A stretch of DNA of 64,000 nt from Tistlia sp040905785 (lineage in GTDB: Bacteria; Pseudomonadota; Alphaproteobacteria; Kiloniellales; DSM-21159), in NCBI RefSeq assembly GCF_040905785.1, contig NZ_JBBDQW010000029.1, forward strand, positions 84,899 through 148,898, in the 5' to 3' direction. The notes under the pieces are model-generated. The model did no database searches. It saw only the letters and a program-made list of their open reading frames with translations, and was not told where the DNA came from. A program made the translations under genes and the position numbers. The stretch's first letter is position 1. Every line of letters starts with the position of its first letter. Positions 26,774 through 36,663 of this stretch are shown piece after piece.

Positions 26774-27933
26774 GGCCCCGGCTCCAGGCGCTCCCCGGCG
26801 AGCGCCTCCAGGGCTTCGGCGAAGAGCGGTTCAAAGGCGAGGCGCTCCGCCTCGGTGCCGACCGTGACCCGCACGAAGCGGTCGAGCGGCGGCTGGCCGG
26901 GCCGGCGCACGAAGACGCCGCGGGCACCGAGCAGCTCGACCATGCGGATCGAGCGGGCGGCGCTGCCCAGGTCGAAGGCGACGAAGTTGGTCAGCGACGG
27001 CAGGGTCGCCAGCCCGAGCCGACGGCCAAGCCGGTGGTAGTCCCCGCGCCCCCCGGCGACCTGCCGCACGACCTCGGCGGCGAAAGCCTGGTCCTCGAGC
27101 GCGGCGCTGGCCGCGCGCTGGGCCAGCCGGCCGACGCCGAAATGCAGGCGGATCCTGTCGAAGGCGGCGACGATCTCGCGGGCCGCCACGCCATAGCCGA
27201 CGCGCATGCCGGCCAGGCCGTGGGCCTTGGAGAAGGTGCGCAGGCGGATCACGCGCGGGTCCTCGGGCTCGAGCGGCGGCAGATCGGCGGCCGGCGCGAA
27301 CTCGGCGTAGGCCTCGTCGAGCAGCAGCAGGCAGTTCTCCGGCAGGCCGGCGAGCAAGGCCGCCAGCGCCTCGCGGCCGTGGAAACTGCCGCTCGGGTTG
27401 TCCGGGTTGGCGAGGTAGAGCAGCTTGGCCCGCTCGCGCCGGGCCGCGGCGAGCAGCGCCTCCAGGTCGTTGTCGCAGGCCGGCCGGTAGGGCACGAAGA
27501 CCAGCCGGCCGCCGTAGCCGTTGACCTGGTAGTTGAAGGTCGGATAGGCGCCGAGCGAGGTGACGACGGCCTCGCCCGGCTCGACGAAGGCGCGCACGAT
27601 CAGGCCGAGCAGGCCGTCGATGCCCTCGCCGACGACCAGGTTGCCGGGCTCCACCCGCAGGTAGGCGGCCAGCGCGCTGCGCAGGTCGAAGTGTTCGGGG
27701 TCGCAATACCAGTTGGCGCGCGCCGCCGTCTCGCGCAGCACCGCCTGGACGCGCGGCGAGACGCCGAAGGCCGACTCGTTGGCGCCCAGGCGCAGCGCGA
27801 AGGCGCCGCCGCGTTGGCGCTCCAGGGCTTCGGGCCCGACGAAGGGCGTGGTCGCCGGCAGGCCTTCGAGCAGGCCCGTGAAGGCCGGGCGGGTCCGGCC
27901 GGAGGAAACCGCGGGGGCGCGGAGCTCGGACAT
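26770..27933 (-). CDS. HisC-like pyridoxal-phosphate aminotransferase
   Basis: This 387-residue class I/II aminotransferase resembles histidinol-phosphate aminotransferases. Seen are RLGANESAFG, YCDPEHFDLRSALA, GEGIDGLLGL, YLANPDNPSG, LLLDEAYAEFA and the PLP-Lys in FSKAHGLAGMRVGYG. HisC-like paralogues act on histidinol phosphate, aromatic or other amino donors. The link to a methyltransferase and an unknown small gene, rather than to his genes, suggests a specialised pathway. ATG 27933 is preceded by AGGAAAG. The divergent dehydratase gene starts 232 bp away, so the gap probably carries promoters for both directions. The gene symbol is withheld because the histidine role is doubtful. Confidence 0.8.
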   Translation of the reverse strand: MSELRAPAVSSGRTRPAFTGLLEGLPATTPFVGPEALERQRGGAFALRLGANESAFGVSPRVQAVLRETAARANWYCDPEHFDLRSALAAYLRVEPGNLVVGEGIDGLLGLIVRAFVEPGEAVVTSLGAYPTFNYQVNGYGGRLVFVPYRPACDNDLEALLAAARRERAKLLYLANPDNPSGSFHGREALAALLAGLPENCLLLLDEAYAEFAPAADLPPLEPEDPRVIRLRTFSKAHGLAGMRVGYGVAAREIVAAFDRIRLHFGVGRLAQRAASAALEDQAFAAEVVRQVAGGRGDYHRLGRRLGLATLPSLTNFVAFDLGSAARSIRMVELLGARGVFVRRPGQPPLDRFVRVTVGTEAERLAFEPLFAEALEALAGERLEPGP

Positions 27934-28165
27934 CACGCGATGGCTTTCCTGCTGTCTTTCGATGGACAGCCTTATGGCACGCCCGGCGGCTCGATTCGAG
28001 AGCCCAGCGGGCGGCCTCCGCCACGCCCTGGGCGTCTGTGCCGGGAAGGCTCTCGGCAGCCGCTCCTCTCCGTCGGATTTCCCCCGCCGCCGGGGGCCGC
28101 TCGCGTGGCGCCCGCCGCGACGGGGGGCGGGCCCGACGGTGAGGGGACGTGAGGAGGACCAAGGC

Positions 28166-29005
28166 ATGGGCGGCGACTTCACCGGCTGGATCGGGCGCGA
28201 GCGGAGCCTGGCGGACCGCATCGACGCGAACCGCGCGGAGGCCCTGCGGGTCACGCTCGAGAGCGCAGACCCGGCGATGGCCGAGGGCAGGCCGCTGCCC
28301 GAGCTCTGGCACTGGGCCTACTTCTGGGAGCTGCCGCCCCTGTCCGGCGTCGGCCCCGACGGCCATGCCGCGCGCGGCGAGTTCCTGCCGCCGATTCCCT
28401 TGCCGCGGCGCATGTGGGCGGGCAGCCGCCTGACCTGGCACGCGCCGCTGCCGGTCGGCGCCCTGGCGGAGCGCCGCTCGACCATCCTCAAGGTCGAGGA
28501 GAAGTCCGGGCGCAGCGGCCGGCTGGCCTTTGTGACCGTGGGTCACTCAATTACCGGCCCCGGCGGGCTGGCGATCGAGGAGGAGCATGACATCGTCTAC
28601 CGGGAGGCGCCGGCGGCCGGCGCACCGCCCCCGAGGCTCGAGCCGGCGCCGGTCACGGCCGCCTGGCGCCGTGAGCTCGCGCCCTCGCCGGTGCTGCTGT
28701 TCCGCTATTCGGCCCTGACCTTCAACGGCCACCGCATCCACTACGACCAGCCCTACGCGACCGGCGTCGAGGGCTATCCCGGGCTGATCGTCCACGGCCC
28801 CCTCTTGGCGACGCTGATGGTCGACCTGGCGCGCCGCGAGGCTGCCGGCCGGCGCCTCGCCCGCTTCGCCTTCCGCGCCCGCTCGCCGATCTTCGACACC
28901 GCCCCCTTCGCGGTCTGCGGCGAGCCCGGGGCCGAGGGCGCCACCCTGTGGATCGCCGGGCCGGACGGCGCGCTGGCGATGCAGGGCGAGGTGAGCTTCG
29001 GCTGA
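28166..29005 (+). CDS. FAS1-like/HTD2 hotdog dehydratase (mesaconyl-C4-CoA hydratase family)
   Basis: The 279-residue protein carries two hotdog folds of the MaoC/HTD2 type. The N-terminal half has LWHWAYFWELPP and PPIPLPRRMWAGSR. The C-terminal half has LFRYSALTFNGHRIHYDQPY, the hydratase motif with catalytic His, and PGLIVHGPLLATLM. Members hydrate or dehydrate acyl thioesters, for example mesaconyl-C4-CoA hydratase or mitochondrial 3-hydroxyacyl thioester dehydratase. The substrate here is unknown. GAGGAGG lies 8 bases before ATG 28166. It is divergent from the HisC-like operon, so it may be unrelated to it. Confidence 0.85.
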   Translation: MGGDFTGWIGRERSLADRIDANRAEALRVTLESADPAMAEGRPLPELWHWAYFWELPPLSGVGPDGHAARGEFLPPIPLPRRMWAGSRLTWHAPLPVGALAERRSTILKVEEKSGRSGRLAFVTVGHSITGPGGLAIEEEHDIVYREAPAAGAPPPRLEPAPVTAAWRRELAPSPVLLFRYSALTFNGHRIHYDQPYATGVEGYPGLIVHGPLLATLMVDLARREAAGRRLARFAFRARSPIFDTAPFAVCGEPGAEGATLWIAGPDGALAMQGEVSFG

Positions 29006-29047
29006 GGCGGGACGCCTGCCGGGGGCAAGGCAGGCGCTGCCACGCTT

Positions 29048-29134
29048 GCATGGTTCGACAAGCTCTCCATGAAGCGCAATCCAACGCCTGTGCCGACCCC
29101 ACCTTCGCTTCATGGTGAGCTTGTCGAACCATGC
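29048..29134. repeat. Long palindromic repeat (two 29-bp arms, one mismatch)
   Basis: The arm at 29048-29076 (starts GCATGGTTCGACAAGCTC) and the arm at 29106-29134 (ends GAGCTTGTCGAACCATGC) are inverted copies that differ at one position out of 29, separated by 29 bp. The core TTCGACAAGCTC matches TTCGACAGGCTC in the element at 536-653. It lies between the convergent dehydratase and class V aminotransferase stops. It looks like a dispersed REP-type palindrome that may also end transcription. Confidence 0.75.
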
Positions 29135-29150
29135 GCGACGGGCACGGGAC

Positions 29151-30329
29151 CTACCGAACCAGCTCCCGCAGCACGCCGCAGAAGCGGGCGATCTCGCTCT
29201 CGTCGTTGTAGTAGTGCACCGAGGCGCGGACGAGGTCGGGCAGCCGGCGCCGGGTCGCGTCGAGCAACGTCGAGCCGGGGCCGCTGACCGAGACGTTGAT
29301 CGCCTGGGCGCGCAGGGCGTCGCGCAGGGCGGTCGCCTCCCGGCCCTCGAGCGTGAAGGTGACGATGCCGCAGGGCTGCCGGCCCAGGTCGCGCAGGGTC
29401 ACGCCCGGGATCTCCGCCAGCCGGGCGCGCAGCTCGGCGGCCAGGGCGGCGATGCGCAGCGCGATCGCCGGCATGCCCCAGCCGAGGGCGTGGTCGACGG
29501 CGGCGCCCAGGCCGAGCAGCCCGGCGATGTTGAACTCCCAGTTCTCGAAGCGCCGCGCGTCGGCGCGCATCTCGTAGCGGTCGGGCGCCACCCAGCGCGC
29601 CGAGTGCAGGTCCAGGAAGGGCGGCTCCAGCCGGTCGAGGATCGCGCGGCGGACATAGAGGAAGCCGGTGCCGCGCGGGCCGCGCAGGTACTTGCGGCCG
29701 GTCGCCGAGAGCAGGTCGCAGCCGATCCGCTCGACGTCGATCTCGAGCTGCCCGACCGACTGGCAGGCGTCGAGCAGAAAGGGCACGCCATGGCGCCGCG
29801 CCACGGCGCCGATCGCCTCGGCGGGGTTGACCAGGCCGCCGTTGGTCGGGACATGGGTGACCGCGATCAGACGCACCCGCTCGTCGAGTCGGGCCTCCAG
29901 GGCGGCGACGTCGAGCTCGCCGGCCTCGTCGCTCGGCACCGCCTCGACGACCACGCCGCTGCGCTCGGCCAGCTGCAGGAAGGAGATGTAGTTGCTGGCG
30001 TACTCGGCCTCGGCGGTGAGAATCCGGTCGCCCGGCCCGAAGCGGAAGGCGTGGAAGGCGAGGTTCCAGGCGACGGTGGCGTTCTCGACCAGGGCGATCT
30101 CCTCGGCCCGCGCGCCGATCAGGCCGGCGATCGAGCCGTAGACGGCCTCCAGGCGTGCCGCCGCCTCGTCCTTGGCCTCGTAGCCGCCGATCGCCGCCTC
30201 GCGGCGCAGGTGCGCGATCTGGGTCTCGAGCACCGGCGCCGGCATCAGGGCGGCGCCGGCGTTGTTGAAGTGCAGCACGCCGGTGCACCCGGGCGTCTCG
30301 GCACGGGCGCGGGCGACGTCGATCGACAT
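29151..30329 (-). CDS. Class V aminotransferase (cysteine desulfurase-like PLP enzyme)
   Basis: The 392-residue PLP enzyme has the fold-type I class V pattern: LHFNNAGAALMP at the N-terminus, NATVAWNLAFHAF, AEYASNYISFLQL, PTNGGLVNPAEAI, LDACQSVGQLEI and the PLP-binding Lys in ATGRKYLRGPRGTGF. This resembles the branch often annotated as isopenicillin N epimerase-like or as an aminotransferase of unknown function. It lacks the clear Cys loop of housekeeping IscS or SufS, so iron-sulfur assembly is unlikely. AGGGGG lies before ATG 30329. The ankyrin gene is divergent from it. The reaction is unassigned. Confidence 0.8.
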   Translation of the reverse strand: MSIDVARARAETPGCTGVLHFNNAGAALMPAPVLETQIAHLRREAAIGGYEAKDEAAARLEAVYGSIAGLIGARAEEIALVENATVAWNLAFHAFRFGPGDRILTAEAEYASNYISFLQLAERSGVVVEAVPSDEAGELDVAALEARLDERVRLIAVTHVPTNGGLVNPAEAIGAVARRHGVPFLLDACQSVGQLEIDVERIGCDLLSATGRKYLRGPRGTGFLYVRRAILDRLEPPFLDLHSARWVAPDRYEMRADARRFENWEFNIAGLLGLGAAVDHALGWGMPAIALRIAALAAELRARLAEIPGVTLRDLGRQPCGIVTFTLEGREATALRDALRAQAINVSVSGPGSTLLDATRRRLPDLVRASVHYYNDESEIARFCGVLRELVR

Positions 30330-30452
30330 GAGAAATCCCCCTCTTGCATCGGTCGGCCTGCAGCGGCCGCTTTCAGGATCTCGCTGGGTTCTACTTGTCA
30401 CAGGGCGCCGCTGCGGCCAAGGTCACGGGCTCAGGACAGGCCGGAGGCGAGG

Positions 30453-30833
30453 ATGGACAAGGACGCACTCTTCGCGCTGGTGAAGCGCGGCGACGCCGGG
30501 GCGCTGGAGCGGGCGCTGGCCGAGGGCGGCGACGCCAGGGCGCGCGACCGCTTCGGCGTCAGCCTGCTCTACCGCGCCGCCTTGCGCGGCGACCTCGCGT
30601 GCCTCGAGCTGCTGCTCACGGCCGGCGCCGAGGTCGATCGCTCGAGCGACGCCGGCAATACGCCCCTGATGGCGGCGGCGGGGCGCGGCCACCTGGCCGT
30701 CGTCGAGCGGCTGATCGCCGCCGGGGCGGCCGCCGGCCACCGCAACAAGTGGGGCTACGACGCCGCCCGCTGGGCCGCCTGGGCGCCCAACGACGACGAG
30801 ATCAAGGCGCGCCTCTTCGCCGCCGCCGGGTGA
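30453..30833 (+). CDS. Small ankyrin-repeat protein
   Basis: The 126-residue protein contains three to four ankyrin repeats: one with DALFALVKRGDAGALERAL, one with RFGVSLLYRAALRGDLACLE, one with GNTPLMAAAGRGHLAVVE and a last with KWGYDAARWAA. Ankyrin repeats mediate protein-protein contacts, and there is no signal peptide or catalytic domain. The stop overlaps the next start as GTGA (GTG 30830, TGA 30831-30833), so it is coupled to the truncated adenylate-type protein. It may be a partner or immunity-like protein for that product, but this is speculation. Confidence 0.8.
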   Translation: MDKDALFALVKRGDAGALERALAEGGDARARDRFGVSLLYRAALRGDLACLELLLTAGAEVDRSSDAGNTPLMAAAGRGHLAVVERLIAAGAAAGHRNKWGYDAARWAAWAPNDDEIKARLFAAAG

Positions 30834-31568
30834 GCGCCCGCGCGGCGCCGGGACTCGCCGACTTCCTGGCCGGCGCCGGCGGCAGCCTGGTCTTCCTGGG
30901 CCGTTCGGTGACCGCCGGTCAGCTAGACGCCCGGGCCGAAGCCCTGGCAGGCGCCCTCGAGGCGGCCGGCGCCGCTGCCGGCGACACTGTCGCGCTGCTG
31001 CTGCCCGACAGTCCCGGCCTGGTCGCCGCCGCCTTCGCCACGCTCCGCCTCGGCGGCCGGCCGCAGCTGCTCGACCCCACGGCGCCCGCCGCGGCCCAGG
31101 CGGCGGCGCTGCGGCAGGGCGGCGCAATGCTGCTGCTGACCTTCGACCTGCGCCTTCTGCTCGACCGGGCGCTGGTGCTGGCCGGCGAGCGGCCGGGCCT
31201 GCGCGTCGGCCTGCTGCGCGCCAGCGAGGAGCTGCCCTTTCCGCGCAACCTGCTGGAGCCGCTGCTGCGCGGCGGCCGCTTCGGCCAGCGGCCGGCGCAT
31301 CCGGACTTCTTCCGCTTGGCGCCGGCGCGCCGCCCGCTCCCAGGCGAAAGGAAGATCCCGGAGGCCGCGACCCTGCTGCTGAGCGACGGCGAGTCGACCT
31401 TCGGCGAGCTGCTGGCCGTCGCGCCGGCGGCATGGCAGGAGCGGCAGCGGCCGACCGCCGGCCTGCCGCTTCACGGCCGCAAGGGCCTCGCCGCGCTGCT
31501 CGCCTGCCTGGCGGCGGGCGGCAGCTACAGGATCGGCGCCGGGACCGGGCCTCGGCCCGGTGCCCCCG

Positions 31569-31588
<20 letters not shown>
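30830..31588 (+). CDS. Truncated/degenerate acyl-adenylate (ANL) N-terminal-like protein
   Basis: The 252-residue protein begins like an acyl-CoA synthetase: LADFLAGAGGSLVFLG, VTAGQLDARAEALAGALEA, GDTVALLLPDSPGLVAAAFA and LGGRPQLLDPTAP. Full ANL enzymes are about 500 residues. Here the P-loop motif (T-S-G-S/T-T-G-x-P-K) and the whole C-terminal lid are absent, and the matching place reads LLLSDGESTFGELL. It thus probably cannot adenylate. It starts with GTG overlapping the ankyrin stop and its last 20 bases overlap the convergent mmsA end. It may be a relic or a repurposed acyl-group binder. A frameshift was not found that would restore a longer protein. Confidence 0.6.
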
Positions 31589-33065
<1,477 letters not shown>

Positions 33066-33148
33066 CTCTGCCGATCCTCCTCTGACTTCCTGGTGACTTC
33101 TGGAATTCCCAGCCTGGGGTCGCCACCTTAACCTCAGCGTCGAACCGG

Positions 33149-33526
33149 ATGAAGCCTCGCGGGATGCATGACGACGAAGCGGAAAGACAGGAGCTGCGGC
33201 GCGTGCTGGAGGCGATGGCCCGCGAGCAGACAACCGTGACCTACCGCGACCTCTGCGAGCTTGCCGCGATTCCCGGTCCCTGCCGCATCCAGCGCATCAC
33301 CGAGCTGCTGGAGCAGATCATCCAGGAGGATCTCGCCGCCGACCGCCCGCTGCTCGCGGCCGTGGCCATCAGCCGCGGCCACGCCGGCATTCCGCAGCGC
33401 GGTTTCTTCCAGCTGCTGCAGTCGCTGGGCCGCTACGAAGGGCCGGACGACGGACCCGACGCCGCCGCCTTCCACCGCGACGAGCTGGAGCTCGCCTGGG
33501 CCTACTGGGGCTGCAGCCAGTCGTGA
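33149..33526 (+). CDS. Uncharacterised 125-residue protein, possible winged-helix fold
   Basis: This 125-residue soluble protein belongs to a small unnamed proteobacterial group I recognise only by pattern. Key stretches are EQTTVTYRDLCELAAIPGPCRIQRITELLE, then ADRPLLAAVAISRGHAGIPQRGFFQL and GPDAAAFHRDELE. The first stretch looks like a winged-helix DNA-contact motif and slightly recalls the DNA-binding part of methylguanine methyltransferases, but the active PCHR motif is not conserved (PCRIQ). No function is claimed. The start may instead be ATG 33164 (MHDDEAER). It is divergent from mmsA and lies upstream of the Mla-type operon with a 104-bp gap. Confidence 0.65.
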   Translation: MKPRGMHDDEAERQELRRVLEAMAREQTTVTYRDLCELAAIPGPCRIQRITELLEQIIQEDLAADRPLLAAVAISRGHAGIPQRGFFQLLQSLGRYEGPDDGPDAAAFHRDELELAWAYWGCSQS

Positions 33527-33630
33527 GCGGCCCGCGTCGCGGCCATCGCAGGCGGTGCAGCCAAGTCTCGCTGCAGCGCAGCGGCGCGCGGCTTGGCGCT
33601 TGCTGAGACGCGTGCGAGACTTCGCGCCGC

Positions 33631-34785
33631 ATGTCTTCGCAACCTCTCAGAGAATCGCGGTCCCCCGACGACGGCCTCGCCGTCTCGCGCGAGGGTGCGC
33701 ACACGAGGCTCGCCCTGTCGGGCGACTGGACGACCGGGCAGGGGGCGCGGCGCGAGATCCAGCTTGCGAGCTTGGGAGCCTGGCAGGGCGAGACGCTTAC
33801 GCTCGAGCTCTCCGGGGTCGAACAGCTCGACACCGCCGGCACCTGGCTGCTGCTGCGCACGGCGCGCGAGGCGGAGGATGCCGGGCTGGAGGTGACCTGG
33901 GAGGGGCTGCCCGCGGCACGCCGGACCCTGCTCGAGAAGGTCGCGGAGCACGAGAGCGCGCCCGGCGAGCCGCCGCGGCCGAACCCGCTCCGCGCCTTCG
34001 TCGCCCGGATCGGCGAGAAGGCGGTTTTGGCCGGCGGCAACGCTCGCGACCTGCTGAACTTCCTCGGCCTGGTGACGATCGGGGTGGTGCGGAACCTGGC
34101 GAGGCCGCGGCGCCTGCGCTTCACCTCGCTGGTCTACCACCTCGAGCGCACCGGCTTCGACGCCCTGCCGATCGTCGGCCTGCTGGCCTTCCTGATCGGC
34201 GTCGTCCTGGCCTACCAGGGCGCCGACCAGCTGGCGCGCTTCGGCGCCCAGATCTTCACGGTCAACCTGGTCGGCATCTCGGTGCTGCGCGAGATGGGCA
34301 TCGTCCTGACCGCGATCATCGTCGCCGGCCGCTCGGGCAGCGCCTTCACCGCCCAGATCGGCACCATGCAGGTGCGCGAGGAGGTCGACGCCATGCGCAC
34401 GATCGGGCTCGACCCGATCGACATCCTGGTCGTGCCGCGCGTCCTGGCCCTGATGATCGCGCTGCCGCTGCTGACCTTCTACGCCGACATCCTGGGCATC
34501 GCCGGCGGCGCCGTGATGAGCTGGATTGCCCTCGACATCACGCCGCTGGAGTTCATCAGCCGGCTCGAGACCGCGGTTTCGGTCAACCACTTCCTGGTCG
34601 GCATGGTCAAGGCGCCGGTCTTCGCCTTCACCATCGCCCTGGTCGGCTGCTTCGAAGGCCTGAAGGTGACCGGCTCGGCCGAGTCGGTCGGCCTGCGCAC
34701 GACCACGGCGGTGGTCGAGGCGATCTTCCTGGTGATCCTGCTCGACGCGCTCTTCTCGGTCTTCTTCTCGGTGATCGGCGTATGA
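33631..34785 (+). CDS. mlaE: MlaE-family ABC permease with N-terminal STAS domain
   Basis: The 384-residue protein joins a STAS domain (about residues 15-115, with LSGVEQLDTAGTWLLLRTA) to an MlaE permease domain (about 125-384) of five to six membrane helices. Permease signatures are GFDALPIVGLLAFLIGVVLAYQGADQL and TAIIVAGRSGSAFTAQIGTMQVREEVDAM. In E. coli the STAS protein MlaB is separate; here it is fused. The complex moves phospholipids between inner and outer membranes. The stop overlaps the ATPase start as ATGA. With the next three genes it forms an MlaE-MlaF-MlaD-lipoprotein operon, with no MlaC or MlaA nearby. Confidence 0.9.
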   Translation: MSSQPLRESRSPDDGLAVSREGAHTRLALSGDWTTGQGARREIQLASLGAWQGETLTLELSGVEQLDTAGTWLLLRTAREAEDAGLEVTWEGLPAARRTLLEKVAEHESAPGEPPRPNPLRAFVARIGEKAVLAGGNARDLLNFLGLVTIGVVRNLARPRRLRFTSLVYHLERTGFDALPIVGLLAFLIGVVLAYQGADQLARFGAQIFTVNLVGISVLREMGIVLTAIIVAGRSGSAFTAQIGTMQVREEVDAMRTIGLDPIDILVVPRVLALMIALPLLTFYADILGIAGGAVMSWIALDITPLEFISRLETAVSVNHFLVGMVKAPVFAFTIALVGCFEGLKVTGSAESVGLRTTTAVVEAIFLVILLDALFSVFFSVIGV

Positions 34786-35615
34786 CCGGCGCTTCCCGCG
34801 ATGGCATTGTCGAGGCTCCCGGCGCCCGCGACGGCTCGCAGGAGGACCTGGCGATCCGCGTGTCCGGGCTGACCACCCGCTTCGGGCCCAAGGTGATCCA
34901 CGAGGACCTGGACTTCGAGGTTCGGCGCGGCGAGGTCATGGGCCTGGTCGGCGGCTCGGGCAGCGGCAAGTCGGTGCTGATGCGCACCATCGTCGGCCTG
35001 AACCGCCAGAGCGCGGGCACCGTCGAGGTCCTGGGCCGGGATGTCGACCGGCTGAACGACGCCGAGCACCAGCAGTTGCGCAGCCGCTGGGGCGTGCTGT
35101 TCCAGGACGGCGCCCTCTTCTCCTCGCTGACGGTGCTGCAGAACGTGGCGGTGCCGCTGCGCGCCCACTACCGCCTGAGTCCGCGTCTGCTGCGCGAGCT
35201 CTCCGAGGTCAAGATCGCGCTCTCGGGACTGCCCGCCGACGCCGCGCACAAGCGTCCGAGCGAACTGTCCGGCGGCATGCGAAAGCGTGCCGGCCTGGCG
35301 CGCGCGCTGGCGCTCGATCCCGAGCTGCTGTTCCTCGACGAGCCGACCGCCGGCCTCGACCCCGTCGGCGCCTCGGAGTTCGACCAGCTGATTGCCGACC
35401 TGCAGCGCGCGCTCGATTTGACGGTGGTGATGGTGACCCACGACCTCGACAGCCTCTATGCCGTCTGCGACCGGGTTTCCGTGCTGATCGACAAGCGTGT
35501 TAAGGTCGGCAGGATCGCAGAGCTCGAGCAGGATCCCCATCCCTGGATCCAGGAGTACTTCCTGGGTCCGCGGGGCCGCGCGGCGGCAGCGACCCGGGAA
35601 CGGCGGGAGGCCTGA
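34782..35615 (+). CDS. mlaF: MlaF-family ABC transporter ATP-binding protein
   Basis: This 277-residue ATPase drives the lipid transporter. It shows Walker A GGSGSGKSVLMRTI (about residues 56-69), the Q-loop LFQDGALFSS, signature LSGGMRKRAGLARA, Walker B LLFLDEPTAGLD and the switch His in VTHDLDS. LSGGM-R-K-R is typical of the MlaF/Mkl subfamily. An N-terminal extension of about 20 residues precedes the domain. ATG 34782 overlaps the mlaE stop, and mlaD starts 7 bp after its end, so the operon is tight. Confidence 0.92.
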   Translation: MTGASRDGIVEAPGARDGSQEDLAIRVSGLTTRFGPKVIHEDLDFEVRRGEVMGLVGGSGSGKSVLMRTIVGLNRQSAGTVEVLGRDVDRLNDAEHQQLRSRWGVLFQDGALFSSLTVLQNVAVPLRAHYRLSPRLLRELSEVKIALSGLPADAAHKRPSELSGGMRKRAGLARALALDPELLFLDEPTAGLDPVGASEFDQLIADLQRALDLTVVMVTHDLDSLYAVCDRVSVLIDKRVKVGRIAELEQDPHPWIQEYFLGPRGRAAAATRERREA

Positions 35616-35622
35616 GACGACA

Positions 35623-36663
35623 ATGGAGACCCGCGCCAGCTATCTGCTCGTCGGCGGCTTCGTGCTCGCGCTCCTGCTCGGCTCGCTGGGCTTCGTCGTC
35701 TGGCTGGCGAAATTCCAGGTCCGAGCGGACCTGGACACCTACGAGCTGGTCTTCACCGATTCCGTGACCGGCCTGTCCGAGGCCAGCCCGGTGCGCTACG
35801 CCGGCGTGCGGGTCGGCGAGGTGCGCAGCGTCCAGCTCGACCCTGACGAGCCCGAGCGAGTCCAGGTCATCATCGACGTCCAGGAGTCCGCGCCGGTCAG
35901 GAGCGACACCGTCGGCAGCCTCGAGTTCGAGGGTCTCGCCGGCGGCCGCTACGTGCTGCTGGCCGGCGGCAGCAGGGATGCCGGGCCGCCACGGACCGAG
36001 CCGGGGCGGCCCTATCCCAGGATCCAGACCAAGCCGTCGTCGATCTCCCAGGTCATCGAGGGGGCGCCGGCGACGCTGGCCGCCGCCCAGCGCGTGCTCG
36101 AGCAGGTCGAGAAGGTGGTGAACGACGAGAACCTCGGCCGCCTGTCCAACAGCCTCGAGAACCTCGAAACCGTCACGGGGGCCTTCGCCGCGCGTTCGGG
36201 CGATATCGAGAGCCTGATCGGGAACGCCGCCGCGACCATGGACAACATCAACCGAAGCACCGGGGAGCTGTCCGCCCTCGCGAGCGAGCTGCGCGGCGAC
36301 GCCAGGAGCATCGCCGACAGCGCCGACCGCACGCTCGGCGCCGTCGAGCGCCTGACCGGGAACCTGGACAAGGCGGTCCAGACCAACGCCGCCGAGCTGC
36401 AGCGCACCCTGTCCGAGGTCGGCCGGGCGGCCGGCTCGATCCAGCTGCTGACCACCGAGGTCAACGCGCTGGTCGCGGAGAACCGCGAGCCGCTTCGCGA
36501 CTTTACCGCCTCGGGGCTCTACGAGCTGGCCGGGCTGCTCAACCAGATGAGGACGCTGGTCTCGCGACTGAACAGCGTGACCGCGGAGGTCGAGCGCGAC
36601 CCGACCCGCTTCCTGTTCGGCGATTCGCAGGATGGATATGAGACACAACCGAGACAGCGATAG
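35623..36663 (+). CDS. mlaD: MlaD-family MCE domain lipid-binding protein
   Basis: The 346-residue protein has one N-terminal membrane helix (about residues 8-29), then a single MCE domain (about 38-120, with YELVFTDSVTGLSEASPVRYAGVRVGEV). It ends in a long helical region (about 150-330) likely to form a coiled-coil barrel or needle in the periplasm. MCE hexamers make a hydrophobic channel for lipids. The helical tail is longer than in E. coli MlaD (183 aa), more like YebT/PqiB or mycobacterial Mce types. It overlaps the next lipoprotein gene by about 26 bases. Confidence 0.9.
   Translation: METRASYLLVGGFVLALLLGSLGFVVWLAKFQVRADLDTYELVFTDSVTGLSEASPVRYAGVRVGEVRSVQLDPDEPERVQVIIDVQESAPVRSDTVGSLEFEGLAGGRYVLLAGGSRDAGPPRTEPGRPYPRIQTKPSSISQVIEGAPATLAAAQRVLEQVEKVVNDENLGRLSNSLENLETVTGAFAARSGDIESLIGNAAATMDNINRSTGELSALASELRGDARSIADSADRTLGAVERLTGNLDKAVQTNAAELQRTLSEVGRAAGSIQLLTTEVNALVAENREPLRDFTASGLYELAGLLNQMRTLVSRLNSVTAEVERDPTRFLFGDSQDGYETQPRQR

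Noticed and set aside
26770..27933. Naming the aminotransferase hisC as the histidine biosynthesis enzyme
   Set aside because: Motifs fit the HisC-like group but the neighbours are not his genes, so the role is left open.
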